Numbered from the stretch's first letter, positions 37,306 to 46,451 are shown. The stretch: 64,000 bases of DNA from Prevotella sp. (GCA_031285625.1 JAITVV010000084.1:1-64000), one strand, 5' to 3'. The notes: generated from the sequence alone by a model not told the origin. Made by a program: numbers and translations.

Positions 37306-38100
37306 TTACTTACCTGAAACCAATTTACCCTTCTCTATATAGCTCATATCACCAAACGATTCCAACTTGAATTTGCCATCTTTATACGTTACCTTACATA
37401 CTGCAGCATTACCCATATGTCCTGCATCCGGTTTTTTACCATAACTATCCAGATCCGAAAGGAAAATTCCGATAGACATACCATGACCTACAAGCAGAAT
37501 ATTTCCACCTCCATTGGCGGCTTCTTTTTCTGCTATTTCACGAATAGCCTTTTGTCCTCTGGCCTTTACCTCATTGTAGTCTTCTCCGATTCCCAATGTT
37601 TCCAGAGCCTTGAATGAATCTACCATATCTTTTAACAACGCCGGATTCTTCTCCATAGCTGCCATCATCTCTTTATATGATTTATAATGAAGATACAGTG
37701 CTGCATCATTCCACATTTTGGGATTGAATTCGCCTTCATAACTACCGAAGTTAGTTTCGCGTACCCCTGGCACTTCTATCACAGCCATATTACCCTGTCC
37801 TTTTTTATCTAATACGATACGGGCTGTTTGGCGGGCACGTCCCAGATCACTGGAATATGCAGCTTTAAACTGTATACCGAGTTCTTTTAATCCTACACCT
37901 AGGTATTCAGCCACTTCTACTCCGGCTGGTGTAAGTGGTGTATCAGCCCATCCTTGTACACGATCCATTGTATTCAATATAGTTTTACCATGACGGGTAA
38001 AATAAAATGTAACAGTATTATCTTTAGAACCCTTTTGTGCAAAAGAGTATGGCATAATACCTAATAAAGCGACCAATAGTAATAATTTATATTTTTTCAT
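37306..38100 (-). CDS. Exported histidine phosphatase, clade 1
   Basis: The 264-residue protein has a signal peptide (cleaved near SFAQ) and the clade-1 (phosphoglycerate-mutase-like) pattern: FTRHGKT (Arg36, catalytic His37), VQGWADTPLTPAG, SSDLGRARQTA, and a second His206 in LVGHGMS. Export argues against a glycolytic mutase and for a phosphatase acting on a periplasmic ester. It sits between the EEP-fold enzyme and a GH3 gene in one direction, so it may strip phosphate from sugars freed by those enzymes. Substrate unknown. Confidence 0.9.
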   Translation of the reverse strand: MKKYKLLLLVALLGIMPYSFAQKGSKDNTVTFYFTRHGKTILNTMDRVQGWADTPLTPAGVEVAEYLGVGLKELGIQFKAAYSSDLGRARQTARIVLDKKGQGNMAVIEVPGVRETNFGSYEGEFNPKMWNDAALYLHYKSYKEMMAAMEKNPALLKDMVDSFKALETLGIGEDYNEVKARGQKAIREIAEKEAANGGGNILLVGHGMSIGIFLSDLDSYGKKPDAGHMGNAAVCKVTYKDGKFKLESFGDMSYIEKGKLVSGK

Positions 38101-38135
38101 GTCTTATATTTTTAATTATTCTCTTAATGATTTTA

Positions 38136-38166
38136 AATGGCAGGTTATATAAATTACCCTGCCATT
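38136..38166. terminator. Hairpin between the EEP and histidine phosphatase genes
   Basis: A 9-base stem (38136-38144 with 38158-38166). The T run on the minus side is weak, so it may be a processing or stabilising structure rather than a full terminator. Confidence 0.4.
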
Positions 38167-38224
38167 ATTATAGAGTTGTTTTGTGTATTGCTGCATTGCA
38201 GCTATAAGGTTTAAGAGAGTCCTT

Positions 38225-39154
38225 TTATTTTTTAAATATCAATAATACAGGATAATGATCAGAATAAACATCAGTAAAATCATCTTTTATTATCTCACAT
38301 TTTACGATATCATTCTTCATATTCGCACTCACATAGAGATAGTCGTAGCGAAGAGGAAATTTCGACTGATCATAGAACAGCTTGGTGGGAGCCGATGGTA
38401 CAAATTGCGGATGGGATACCTTGAACGCATCAATAAATCCGAAATCTAAAATCTTCTGTTGTATAGTATAGTCCAATTCATCATCCTTCCCTAAGTTTTT
38501 ATTATGCGGCCTTTTCTTTCTGTCTTCCCTGATAAAATCACGCAACAGATTATTATCATACTCACTCTTATCTAGTGGAGACACTGAATTCAAATCACCC
38601 ATAAATAACCATTTCCAATCAGCTGGCTTTGATTTTACAGTAGCCAGTATCTGATCAATTTCATAGCCCCTTTTTTCGGATGAAAAAGGATGGAAATGTG
38701 TTACTACAAAATGATGTCCTCCGATTTCGGCTGTAAGAAAACCATGGGAAGCATTTTCTACAACACGGGTTACATTTACAATCGGATATTTGGAAGTAAT
38801 AGCAACAGGAAAGCTGATAGAACCATCAGGAGCCGGTTCTCTTACTATAAATACATAAGGATGTCCATAGCTCTCAGCTAGCTTTTGCAGGTTATTAGGA
38901 TTTGAACCCTTCGGAGCAAACTCCGGATTTTGTTGAGTAAATCCATTCATTTCCTGCAATGCCAATATATCGGGATCCTGTTGTTTTATCCATTTCGCAA
39001 ATTGAGATTTATTTTCAGTGCTATCCTGTCTCATTCCCCAATAAACATTATAACTTATAAGTTTTAATGTTTTACTTTCCTGAGCTAGTGTATTTAAGGA
39101 AATCAAAACTCCTATTGACAAAAGCATCAGCATTTTTATTATTATCTTTTTCAT
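38225..39154 (-). CDS. Exported endonuclease/exonuclease/phosphatase-fold enzyme
   Basis: This 309-residue protein has a signal peptide (about 1-24) and the EEP fold: SYNVYWG, LALQEMN (metal-binding Glu), VTHFHPF, MGDLNSVSPL (Asp/Asn), YDYLYVS and the final SDHYPVLL (catalytic His). The superfamily includes nucleases, sphingomyelinases and inositol phosphatases. Export and the glycosidase neighbours favour phosphodiester or phosphomonoester cleavage of a glycoconjugate over DNA repair. It is 20 bases after the TonB-dependent receptor gene. Confidence 0.9.
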   Translation of the reverse strand: MKKIIIKMLMLLSIGVLISLNTLAQESKTLKLISYNVYWGMRQDSTENKSQFAKWIKQQDPDILALQEMNGFTQQNPEFAPKGSNPNNLQKLAESYGHPYVFIVREPAPDGSISFPVAITSKYPIVNVTRVVENASHGFLTAEIGGHHFVVTHFHPFSSEKRGYEIDQILATVKSKPADWKWLFMGDLNSVSPLDKSEYDNNLLRDFIREDRKKRPHNKNLGKDDELDYTIQQKILDFGFIDAFKVSHPQFVPSAPTKLFYDQSKFPLRYDYLYVSANMKNDIVKCEIIKDDFTDVYSDHYPVLLIFKK

Positions 39155-39174
39155 AATATTCTATTTAGGAGTAT

Positions 39175-41484
39175 TTAGAATTTAATTTTCGTCTTGAACT
39201 CGATAGTAAACGGACGTATGTATGTTCCCACTAACGGTTTGTCATAAAGAGCTGTTGCTTGTTCTGCTGTTGTTGTGTTTGTTCCAGAAATAGAACCTTG
39301 TGCGCCACTCTGATTCAACAAGTTAACTGCACTAATAGAGAAATCTACATTCTTATCATATTTATAGTTCAACCCGGCGAATGTTTCCCAGCGTTCAGCA
39401 AATACCAGTGTATTAGGATAGTTTGCATATTCTTTGCTGAAATAACGAGCACTTGCCCATAGTCTGAATTTACCCCAAGAATAACTAGGGTCGATCTCTA
39501 TCAAAGTCTTGGATACGCTACGTGCTACATTACCATTGTTACTGAATTGCTCTCCAAATACTTCAAACTCATAGTTCTCATATTTAGGATTCTGGAGTGT
39601 CAACAATGCATGTAATTGGAATCCTTTAAAGGGTTTGAATAAAATATCCGTAGTCCATCCGATAGTATTTACATCATAGCTGATAGTTTGTTTTTCAGTT
39701 ACAGTTTCACCTGCTATTACTTTGTTAAATGTCGAATTATTCTTGAAGTTTGTTCGCTTAATCTTCGTCATTTTGGATACTATATTAATCATCGGATGAT
39801 TAAAGTACACACCTGCAGAGAAGCCCGGAATTTCACATTTTTCGATACCCGGATCATCTGCACCAGCATACATACTAAGTTTTCCGGCTTGTTGTATATA
39901 CATAACGTCTGCAAGGAATCCCAGATTCATAGGTTTGTCCGGTGTACCTAAATTAGGAAATGCTTTCCATGTAGCACTGGCAGTACCAGTTATGTTAAAC
40001 CAGTCTTTCTTTACATCCGTAGTTTTGCCAGATACCCAATTTGTTCCGCCAGCAGCGCGATCTTCAGCAGAATACCAGTCTCCATCTATTCTTTGCCATT
40101 CTAATCTTGTACCCAAGTCGAAAGTAAGCCTGTCATTAACAGTCCATTTCTCTGTACCTACAATAGCCATTTTATTATCTACCCCATTGTAATATTGCAT
40201 AGCAACATTATGATTTCTGTTACCATACTGATCTGTTTTAGACACCCAGTTTGTTCCATCGAATTGCTCATAAACCAATGCTCTTGGGTTTGGAGCAGCT
40301 TCAAACTGATAGCTATATGTGGCCATATTCACTTTGTCTGCATTATAATACCAGTTGTGAAATCCCACCATCCAATGATGCTTTTCCGATTTTTTGCTTA
40401 ATTCGAAACGAGCCATTACCGTATTCTTTACAGTACTTGGAGCAGCAATCATCATACCATTCTGCACAAGCCCGGTATAAGGTTGATCCGGATGATCAGC
40501 ATAGAAATACCTCTTATCACCTTCTTTAGGAGTAGCACTTGGTTGCTCTGCATTACTAATATTAGATAAATATGGGTTATACATACCTGAATTTGCATAA
40601 TGATAACGCAACGTATAATCCAACATCATACCATTATCAAATTTATGATCTCCCATCAGGTCTATAACATGCGAAGTACTTGACAAATCTTTCATAGCAT
40701 CCCATGCTTTTGCTTCTCCTGTTATAGGATCTATCACATTCAAGATACCGGATTGCTCCAGATATGAATCCCTCCCTATTCTAAATCCAGGAATTTTGTC
40801 AACTGTTCCATCCTTATGATAAATATATGGACTATTTTTAGTAGATATAGCTTCACTATATGCAAATTTATATTGTAATCCGATCTGCCCTCTACTGTAT
40901 TTCTTATTGATAACACCTTTATATATCTGAGTCTTATCCATAAATGTAGATATATTGGAACGGAAAGTTCCCGGATCCATATTTATAAATGCTGTAAGTG
41001 AGTAATAAAATCCATTCTTCATCGGGCCACTGATTCCAACATCCCCTCTTAGTAATCCAAAAGAGTTAGTTGTAAATCCTGCCGACCCTTTAAATTTTTC
41101 AGTACCCCTGTTTGTCCATGTACTAACAGATACACCAACATCACTTGCAAAAAGAGCTGTTTCGGAAACATTCAGTACTCCGAATTTTGCAATTCCTGCA
41201 TCCTGCCTCCACAAGAGAGTAGGCATCTGTCCCATATAATCGTACGTTACAGGCAATCCATTCTCTAAAATAACAGTACCTCCTACACTTGCAGGTAACC
41301 CGATATTTACAGCACGCGGTCCATTATCTGCCGATGCATTTAACATCACATTTGCAGTTCCTCCGGCTTTAGGATCCGCAACTTTTGTAGTATCTGTCGG
41401 TGTCTTCGTTTGTGCTATAGCAGAAACACCCATTGTAGAAACCAGAGCCAATAGTAAAGCTCGAGAATAAATTCTTTTTTTCAT
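39175..41484 (-). CDS. TonB-dependent receptor-like outer-membrane protein
   Basis: The 769-residue protein has a signal peptide (SAIAQ), a plug-like region (GLPASVGGTVILENGLPVTYDY ... FKGSAGFTTNSFGLLRGDVGISGP) and a long beta-barrel ending in FTIEFKTKIKF. It lacks the CarbopepD-regulatory domain and the size of SusC, and no susD lies beside it. It is therefore a different class of transporter from the two SusC proteins in the window. Its operon partners suggest it imports a product of the GH3, EEP and phosphatase enzymes. Confidence 0.85.
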   Translation of the reverse strand: MKKRIYSRALLLALVSTMGVSAIAQTKTPTDTTKVADPKAGGTANVMLNASADNGPRAVNIGLPASVGGTVILENGLPVTYDYMGQMPTLLWRQDAGIAKFGVLNVSETALFASDVGVSVSTWTNRGTEKFKGSAGFTTNSFGLLRGDVGISGPMKNGFYYSLTAFINMDPGTFRSNISTFMDKTQIYKGVINKKYSRGQIGLQYKFAYSEAISTKNSPYIYHKDGTVDKIPGFRIGRDSYLEQSGILNVIDPITGEAKAWDAMKDLSSTSHVIDLMGDHKFDNGMMLDYTLRYHYANSGMYNPYLSNISNAEQPSATPKEGDKRYFYADHPDQPYTGLVQNGMMIAAPSTVKNTVMARFELSKKSEKHHWMVGFHNWYYNADKVNMATYSYQFEAAPNPRALVYEQFDGTNWVSKTDQYGNRNHNVAMQYYNGVDNKMAIVGTEKWTVNDRLTFDLGTRLEWQRIDGDWYSAEDRAAGGTNWVSGKTTDVKKDWFNITGTASATWKAFPNLGTPDKPMNLGFLADVMYIQQAGKLSMYAGADDPGIEKCEIPGFSAGVYFNHPMINIVSKMTKIKRTNFKNNSTFNKVIAGETVTEKQTISYDVNTIGWTTDILFKPFKGFQLHALLTLQNPKYENYEFEVFGEQFSNNGNVARSVSKTLIEIDPSYSWGKFRLWASARYFSKEYANYPNTLVFAERWETFAGLNYKYDKNVDFSISAVNLLNQSGAQGSISGTNTTTAEQATALYDKPLVGTYIRPFTIEFKTKIKF

Positions 41485-41526
41485 TGTTTAAAGTATTAAA
41501 TAGGGTTAAAAAGGTTTTTTCTGAAT

Positions 41527-43827
41527 TTAAGGCTTAGCGTATTTACTAGTGCGACTATCTTTTATCACACCTTTCCAGTTCAATCCAAAGGCAAAATCAT
41601 ATACATTACCCTCAGTATCTTTGTGGCATTCCATATCATATGGAACATCTTCAAATTGTTTTTCTACAGTAGACATATTAGCCGGCATTTGTACCGGAAG
41701 CAATCCTGATGGTTCATATTTACCAGAAACAATATCCAATATCGATTGAGCCGAGCTTCCAAAATTTATAATTATGCCATCCATATATTTTTCAAATTCA
41801 TTAAATATCATAGGATTGGAGACGTCAATAACTGCAATAACAGGTTTATCATCCAACATCTCTCTTGTTTTTAATAAAACGTCCAGATCATTAGAATTGC
41901 TTGTCCGTGTAGATTTTCCATTATAAGAACGGTTTGTAATAGTAGGATCTATCACAGGGTCACCCGCAGCAATGCTATTTTCTCGGGCCCCGGTAGCCGT
42001 ATAAGGATCGTACTGAAGAGAAATTGGTATATATCCATTCCCGCCAGACTTACGATCTATCAGAGAATAACCACCATGTTCACTTTTCGGATTACTTACA
42101 AAAACCAATGCAAAATCTGCTTCTGACGGGTTTGTAGTAACATCATAATATTTTTTTACAATATTTAGATTTACCGGATAGTCTAATTTTGTTTCTGTCC
42201 AAATGCCCCACCAATTTTTAGTCGAAGGAGTATATACTTTTGGTATGAATACGGTTTTTCGATCTTTAACAGGAAGAATATTATCTTTATTCTTTAATAA
42301 GACTGTAGATTTTAGTTGAGCTTCATAGCCAGCTTTCATAAACTCAGGATTACCAACTAATCGAGAACTTTCCTGCGTATTCAGATATGGATTTTCAAAT
42401 AGTCCAAGACGGAATATATTTTTAAGCAAGCGCACAGCTGATTTTTCAAAGCGATTTCTCATATAAGATTTACCAAATTCTTTTTCTCCCATCTTATAAG
42501 CTTCAAGTACCGGACCTTTTTCGTTATTTCCTCCAAACTGATCTACTCCAGCCTTGATAGCCAGATAATGTCTTTCTGCTATAGACCGATCTTCTACGCC
42601 CCATGGCTTTCCGGCAAAAACATCCGGTGTAGGCCCTTCATTAGCTGTAATTAACCAATCGGTACAAACGACTCCATCATAACCGTATTTTTCACGTAAA
42701 AGATCTGTAACTATATATTTATTAAAACCATTTGCATAATTGGAACCATCTTTAGACTGATTATACGATATTGTATAATAAGGCATTACAGCCGATGCCA
42801 TTTGAGTTTTTCCATCAAGCTTGAATGCACCCTCTGTAAAAGGTTTTAAATGTTCTTCAAAATTATTTCCAGGATATACAGCAAACTTACCAAATGCCCA
42901 ATGCCCGTCACGACCACCCTCTTCCGGTCCTCCACTTGGCCAGTGTTTAACCATTGCATTTACACTCTTATATCCCCATCCATCAGCAATTTCATCCTTA
43001 CCTGCAGATGTTTGGAAGCCATCAATATAGGCACGTCCCATATCTGTAACCAGCTTTGTTCCTTCTCCAAAAGTCATACCCATCCGAAACCAACGAGGCT
43101 CAGAAGCCAAATCTATTTGCGGGGATAGGGCTGTTCCAATACCTAACGCTCTATATTCAACAGATGCTATTTCTCCAAATTGTTTCACTAACTCAGGATC
43201 AAATGTTGCCGCCAGTCCTAATTCGCGCGGCCACATGGATATTGCTCCGCCACCTGCATTAAATTCGGCATCGCTTGTGGTTGCATGACGTGGGTCTGAA
43301 CTATTATTTCCAGGAATGCCCAAATCTATGCCTTCCAGGAATGCCTGCATTTCATTGTTCCATTTAGCTGCTATTTCCGGGCTTTGTACAGTCATTATTA
43401 ATACATGTCGGAGGTTATCATCTTTCAGAAATTGCTTCTGATCATCTGTCAGTTCCCATGGCTTAGCTCCGCTTTGAGAAAAAGGCTTGCCATTATATGT
43501 ACTTGACCCAAAGCCAAAATCCTGAGCAGGAATAGTCTGATGTATACTATAAAGCATTAAGCCTGCAATCTGCTCAACTGTCATTTTTTTTGCTAAATCT
43601 TTAGCTCTTTGATCAACAGGTAAGCGCCAGTCCTCATATTTATCAAGTTTTCCATTCTTATTCAAATCTTTAAACTTAAGGCCATTCACCGTAATAATTT
43701 TCACACCTGAATTCGGAGAATAACCAAGCGTAGCTCCATTCTTATTTTCTACAATTAAAAAATTTTCTTGAGTTTGGCCATATAATGTAATCAATATAGC
43801 TCCGATTAATAATAATGTCTTTCTCAT
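41527..43827 (-). CDS. GH3 beta-glycosidase, first gene of the NUDIX-controlled operon
   Basis: This 766-residue exported GH3 enzyme has a signal peptide (TLYGQ), a calcium-loop-like DLNKNGKLDKYEDWR, the substrate-binding VKHWPSGGPEEGGRDGHW and the nucleophile region GVVCTDWL (Asp in TDW). The VKHWPSGG loop differs from the usual KHFPGHG, as in a subgroup of GH3 proteins, so specificity may differ from the distal GH3. Its promoter overlaps an operator of the divergent NUDIX-type regulator. The following TonB-dependent receptor is 42 bases downstream. Confidence 0.93.
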   Translation of the reverse strand: MRKTLLLIGAILITLYGQTQENFLIVENKNGATLGYSPNSGVKIITVNGLKFKDLNKNGKLDKYEDWRLPVDQRAKDLAKKMTVEQIAGLMLYSIHQTIPAQDFGFGSSTYNGKPFSQSGAKPWELTDDQKQFLKDDNLRHVLIMTVQSPEIAAKWNNEMQAFLEGIDLGIPGNNSSDPRHATTSDAEFNAGGGAISMWPRELGLAATFDPELVKQFGEIASVEYRALGIGTALSPQIDLASEPRWFRMGMTFGEGTKLVTDMGRAYIDGFQTSAGKDEIADGWGYKSVNAMVKHWPSGGPEEGGRDGHWAFGKFAVYPGNNFEEHLKPFTEGAFKLDGKTQMASAVMPYYTISYNQSKDGSNYANGFNKYIVTDLLREKYGYDGVVCTDWLITANEGPTPDVFAGKPWGVEDRSIAERHYLAIKAGVDQFGGNNEKGPVLEAYKMGEKEFGKSYMRNRFEKSAVRLLKNIFRLGLFENPYLNTQESSRLVGNPEFMKAGYEAQLKSTVLLKNKDNILPVKDRKTVFIPKVYTPSTKNWWGIWTETKLDYPVNLNIVKKYYDVTTNPSEADFALVFVSNPKSEHGGYSLIDRKSGGNGYIPISLQYDPYTATGARENSIAAGDPVIDPTITNRSYNGKSTRTSNSNDLDVLLKTREMLDDKPVIAVIDVSNPMIFNEFEKYMDGIIINFGSSAQSILDIVSGKYEPSGLLPVQMPANMSTVEKQFEDVPYDMECHKDTEGNVYDFAFGLNWKGVIKDSRTSKYAKP

Positions 43828-43851
43828 GATTTCTTAGTTTATCGCTTAAAG

Positions 43852-43868
43852 TGCGTTATCATGACGCA
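43852..43868. promoter_or_regulatory. Operator 1, TGCGT-N7-ACGCA
   Basis: TGCGTTATCATGACGCA, a 17-base inverted repeat that overlaps the -7 box of the GH3 promoter. Binding here would block that promoter. Confidence 0.75.
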
Positions 43869-43896
43869 AATATATTTTTAATATTTGGATTTCAAA
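43867..43896 (-). promoter_or_regulatory. Promoter of the GH3/receptor operon
   Basis: On the minus strand TTTG (43893-43896), 18 bases, TATATTTG (43867-43874) is a near-ideal Bacteroidota promoter. Operator 1 overlaps the -7 box and operator 2 lies just upstream of -33. Confidence 0.75.
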
Positions 43897-43904
43897 CTAC
43901 AAAG

Positions 43905-43921
43905 TGCGTCTAAATAACGCA
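43905..43921. promoter_or_regulatory. Operator 2, TGCGT-N7-ACGCA
   Basis: TGCGTCTAAATAACGCA, same architecture as the other two sites, 8 bases upstream of the GH3 -33 element. Confidence 0.75.
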
Positions 43922-43944
43922 GATATGTTTTAAAACATATTATG

Positions 43945-43961
43945 TGCGTCACAATAACGCA
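43945..43961. promoter_or_regulatory. Operator 3, TGCGT-N7-ACGCA
   Basis: TGCGTCACAATAACGCA lies where the -33 region of the NUDIX-regulator promoter would be, suggesting autoregulation. Confidence 0.75.
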
Positions 43962-43982
43962 CTTTTGATGTTTTTTAATTAT

Positions 43983-43990
43983 TACCTTTG
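43983..43990 (+). promoter_or_regulatory. -7 box of the NUDIX-type regulator gene
   Basis: TACCTTTG fits TAnnTTTG, 34 bases before the start codon. TTTG at 43964-43967 is the nearest -33 candidate but the 15-base gap is short. Confidence 0.55.
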
Positions 43991-44024
43991 CACTTATAAT
44001 AAGTAATTTAAGTTCTAACAAAAG

Positions 44025-44771
44025 ATGAGTACAAATAAGTTTTGGCCATATAACGAAGAGAATATTCACCCCGGATTCTCGGTCGATTGTGTCATTCTTA
44101 GTTTTCACAAAGGGAAACTGAAGGTTTTATTAAATAAATTCAGTCTGAAAGATTACTGGTCTCTCCCCGGAGGATTCATGTTCAATAATGAGGCAGCTGA
44201 TGAAGCGGCTTATCGGATACTAAAAACACGAACTGGATTGACTGACATATTTTTGAAACAATTTTATCTTTTTAGTGACCCTAAAAGGACAATAATGAAG
44301 CAAAACATAGACTTCGTAGAGAGAAATGAGACTACAAAAGGCGAAGGACAATGGCTTTTAAGAAGATTTGTATCTCTGGGTTTTTATGCTCTTGTAAAAT
44401 ATGAGGAAGTAAAATTAACTACTGTAGACGGAGAATTATCTAAGTGGTATGATATAAATACTCTACCGAGCCTATATTCTGATCATGAGAATATAATAAA
44501 AATGGCACTTGAAACAATCCGGACAATGCTACCTGTAATACCGATAGGGAATGAACTATTACCCGAAAAGTTTACAATGACCGAACTACGTAAGATATAT
44601 GAAATCATTCTTGGTAAAACTTTAGATCGCCGTAACTTTCAAAGAAAGATTCTTTCTGAAGGCTATGTTGTACAATTGGATGAGAGAAAAAGCTCTCAAG
44701 TGTATAATGCCCCCATACTATATTCATTCAGCTTGCAAAACAGGGATGAGAATTTTTTAGGTAGGTTCTAA
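44025..44771 (+). CDS. NrtR/AraR-type transcriptional regulator with degenerate NUDIX domain
   Basis: This 248-residue cytoplasmic protein has an N-terminal NUDIX fold (about 15-150) and a C-terminal winged helix (about 165-240: PEKFTMTELRKIYEIILGK, LDRRNFQRKILSEGYV). This is the architecture of NrtR and of the Bacteroidota arabinose regulator AraR. The NUDIX box reads G50-x5-E56-x7-RILKTRTGL instead of REUxEExGU, so the three catalytic Glu positions (65, 68, 69) are Ile, Thr and Arg. Hydrolase activity is not expected; the pocket probably binds an effector such as a sugar. It is divergent from the GH3 operon with three operators between them, and is its likely repressor as well as its own. 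Confidence 0.9.
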   Translation: MSTNKFWPYNEENIHPGFSVDCVILSFHKGKLKVLLNKFSLKDYWSLPGGFMFNNEAADEAAYRILKTRTGLTDIFLKQFYLFSDPKRTIMKQNIDFVERNETTKGEGQWLLRRFVSLGFYALVKYEEVKLTTVDGELSKWYDINTLPSLYSDHENIIKMALETIRTMLPVIPIGNELLPEKFTMTELRKIYEIILGKTLDRRNFQRKILSEGYVVQLDERKSSQVYNAPILYSFSLQNRDENFLGRF

Positions 44772-44789
44772 TAAAAATCAGAATAAACA

Positions 44790-44817
44790 AAAGAGATACC
44801 AACTGGTATCTCTTTTT
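44790..44817. terminator. Bidirectional terminator between the NUDIX regulator and ahpF
   Basis: An 11-base perfect stem (44790-44800 with 44805-44815) with A-rich left and T-rich right sides between convergent genes. Confidence 0.8.
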
Positions 44818-44833
44818 ATATAAGCTAACAGAG

Positions 44834-46381
44834 TTAAATATTACCCCGAATACGATCTTCAAAAGCTGACAATGAAGCTTTAGCCCCTTCTCCCATCGCA
44901 ATAATAATCTGCTTATATGGAACGGTGGTAACATCTCCAGCTGCATAAACACCCGGAACATTCGTCCTACAGTGACTATCAATTTCTATTTCGCCAAAGC
45001 GATTTACATTTATCACATCTTTGAATATTGAACTATTTGCAGCCAATCCGATCTGTACAAAAATTCCATCAAGACCCACTACCTGCTCCTCTCTGGTAGC
45101 TCTATCTTTCACCTTTATACCTTTTACTTTATCATCACCCACAACTTCAATAGTTTGAGTATTGAGTATTATCTCTACATTAGGAAGGCTTTTTGCTTTT
45201 TCCTGCAATACCTTATCCGCTTTAAGTTCTTCCATAAACTCAAAAACAGTTACCTTAGAGCATATTCCGGCAAGATCTATTGCCGCCTCTATACCAGAAT
45301 TACCGCCCCCAACTACTGCAACATGTTTATTCTTATAAAACGGTCCATCGCAATGCGGACAGAAGGCAACTCCTTTACCTATATATTCAGATTCACCAGG
45401 TACATTCAACTTACGCCAACTAGCACCGGTAGCAATAATAAGTGCCGGAGTTATTATCTTTTCCCCACCATTTATATAGAGTACTTTTTCCCCATCTTCA
45501 ATTTCTACCTTGTCAACTTTACGATGTTCAAGTATATCAACAGGGTAATCGTGAAGATGCATTTTTAAGTTATTAGAAAGTTCTTCTCCCGTTGTTTTAG
45601 GAACAGAAATAAGATTTTCTATACCAACCGTTTCCTTAACCTGTCCCCCAATTCGTTCTGCAAGCAGCGCCACATTCAACCCTTTACGAGCTGAATAAAT
45701 AGCTGCTGCAACACCAGCAGGTCCTCCTCCAACTACAGCTACATCGTAGCTCCTGGCAATCACAGATGTGACTGTTTCCTGACTTCCATACTGAGCCTCA
45801 AGTTTTGATAATAATTCACCAAACTCACCTCTACCAACATGAATAAGTTTTCCATCTGCAAAAACAGCCGGAACACCCTGAAGCTTCAAAGCATCAACTT
45901 CTTCCTGGTTTATAGCACCATCAACCATTTCATGCGAGATATCCGGGTTAAGGATAGCCATTATATTCAATGCCTGAACAATATCAGGGCAGTTGGTACA
46001 GGTTAGAGAGACATAGGTTGCTAAATGAATTGGTCCCTTTAGTGCCTTAACCCTGTTTATCACAAAGTCATCCGGTATATTTTTGCCTTTGCCATCATTA
46101 TTCAAAACAGCTAATAATAATGATGTAAATTCATGACCATTAGGAACACCACGGAATTTGATTCCTGTATTTTCTCCATTCTTTAATATAGAGAATTCTA
46201 AACTATTCCCACTGCTGACTCTCGTCGATATTTTATCAGAGCATGAGGCAACATCAGTAAGTAGTTCAACTAATTCATTGTAACATTCATGTTGATCAGA
46301 AACAGTAATATCGAATATATATTGATTAGTCAGACCGGAGAATACAGTGAGCAATTGCTCTTTTAAAGATGTATCTAACAT
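44834..46381 (-). CDS. ahpF: Alkyl hydroperoxide reductase subunit F
   Basis: This 515-residue flavoprotein uses NADH to re-reduce AhpC. The N-terminal double thioredoxin-like domain holds Cys128-x-x-Cys131 (CTNC), and the thioredoxin-reductase-like part has the FAD motif VVGGGPAGVAAA, the CPHC disulfide (Cys341/Cys344), the NADH motif VVGGGNSGIEAA and the C-terminal YAAGDVTT. Cysteine positions nearly equal those of E. coli AhpF. It follows ahpC by 70 bases across a terminator hairpin, so it is probably made at a lower level than AhpC. Confidence 0.97.
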   Translation of the reverse strand: MLDTSLKEQLLTVFSGLTNQYIFDITVSDQHECYNELVELLTDVASCSDKISTRVSSGNSLEFSILKNGENTGIKFRGVPNGHEFTSLLLAVLNNDGKGKNIPDDFVINRVKALKGPIHLATYVSLTCTNCPDIVQALNIMAILNPDISHEMVDGAINQEEVDALKLQGVPAVFADGKLIHVGRGEFGELLSKLEAQYGSQETVTSVIARSYDVAVVGGGPAGVAAAIYSARKGLNVALLAERIGGQVKETVGIENLISVPKTTGEELSNNLKMHLHDYPVDILEHRKVDKVEIEDGEKVLYINGGEKIITPALIIATGASWRKLNVPGESEYIGKGVAFCPHCDGPFYKNKHVAVVGGGNSGIEAAIDLAGICSKVTVFEFMEELKADKVLQEKAKSLPNVEIILNTQTIEVVGDDKVKGIKVKDRATREEQVVGLDGIFVQIGLAANSSIFKDVINVNRFGEIEIDSHCRTNVPGVYAAGDVTTVPYKQIIIAMGEGAKASLSAFEDRIRGNI

Positions 46382-46410
46382 ATTTTGTTTTACCTTTAGT
46401 GTTATTCATA

Positions 46411-46434
46411 AAAAAACCGGCAATTACTTGCCGG
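46411..46434 (-). terminator. Hairpin with T run between ahpC and ahpF
   Basis: CCGGCAA (46417-46423) pairs with TTGCCGG (46428-46434), and on the minus strand a run of six T follows. It should act as a partial terminator that sets the ahpC to ahpF ratio. Confidence 0.75.
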
Positions 46435-46451
46435 CTTATAAGTTCTAGTAA

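Noticed and set aside
43590-43700. Dockerin domain suggested by the DLNKNGKLDKYED loop in the GH3 proteins
   Set aside because: Only one calcium-loop copy is present, at the N-terminus of a GH3 enzyme, without the paired repeat of a dockerin; it is a usual feature of this GH3 subgroup.
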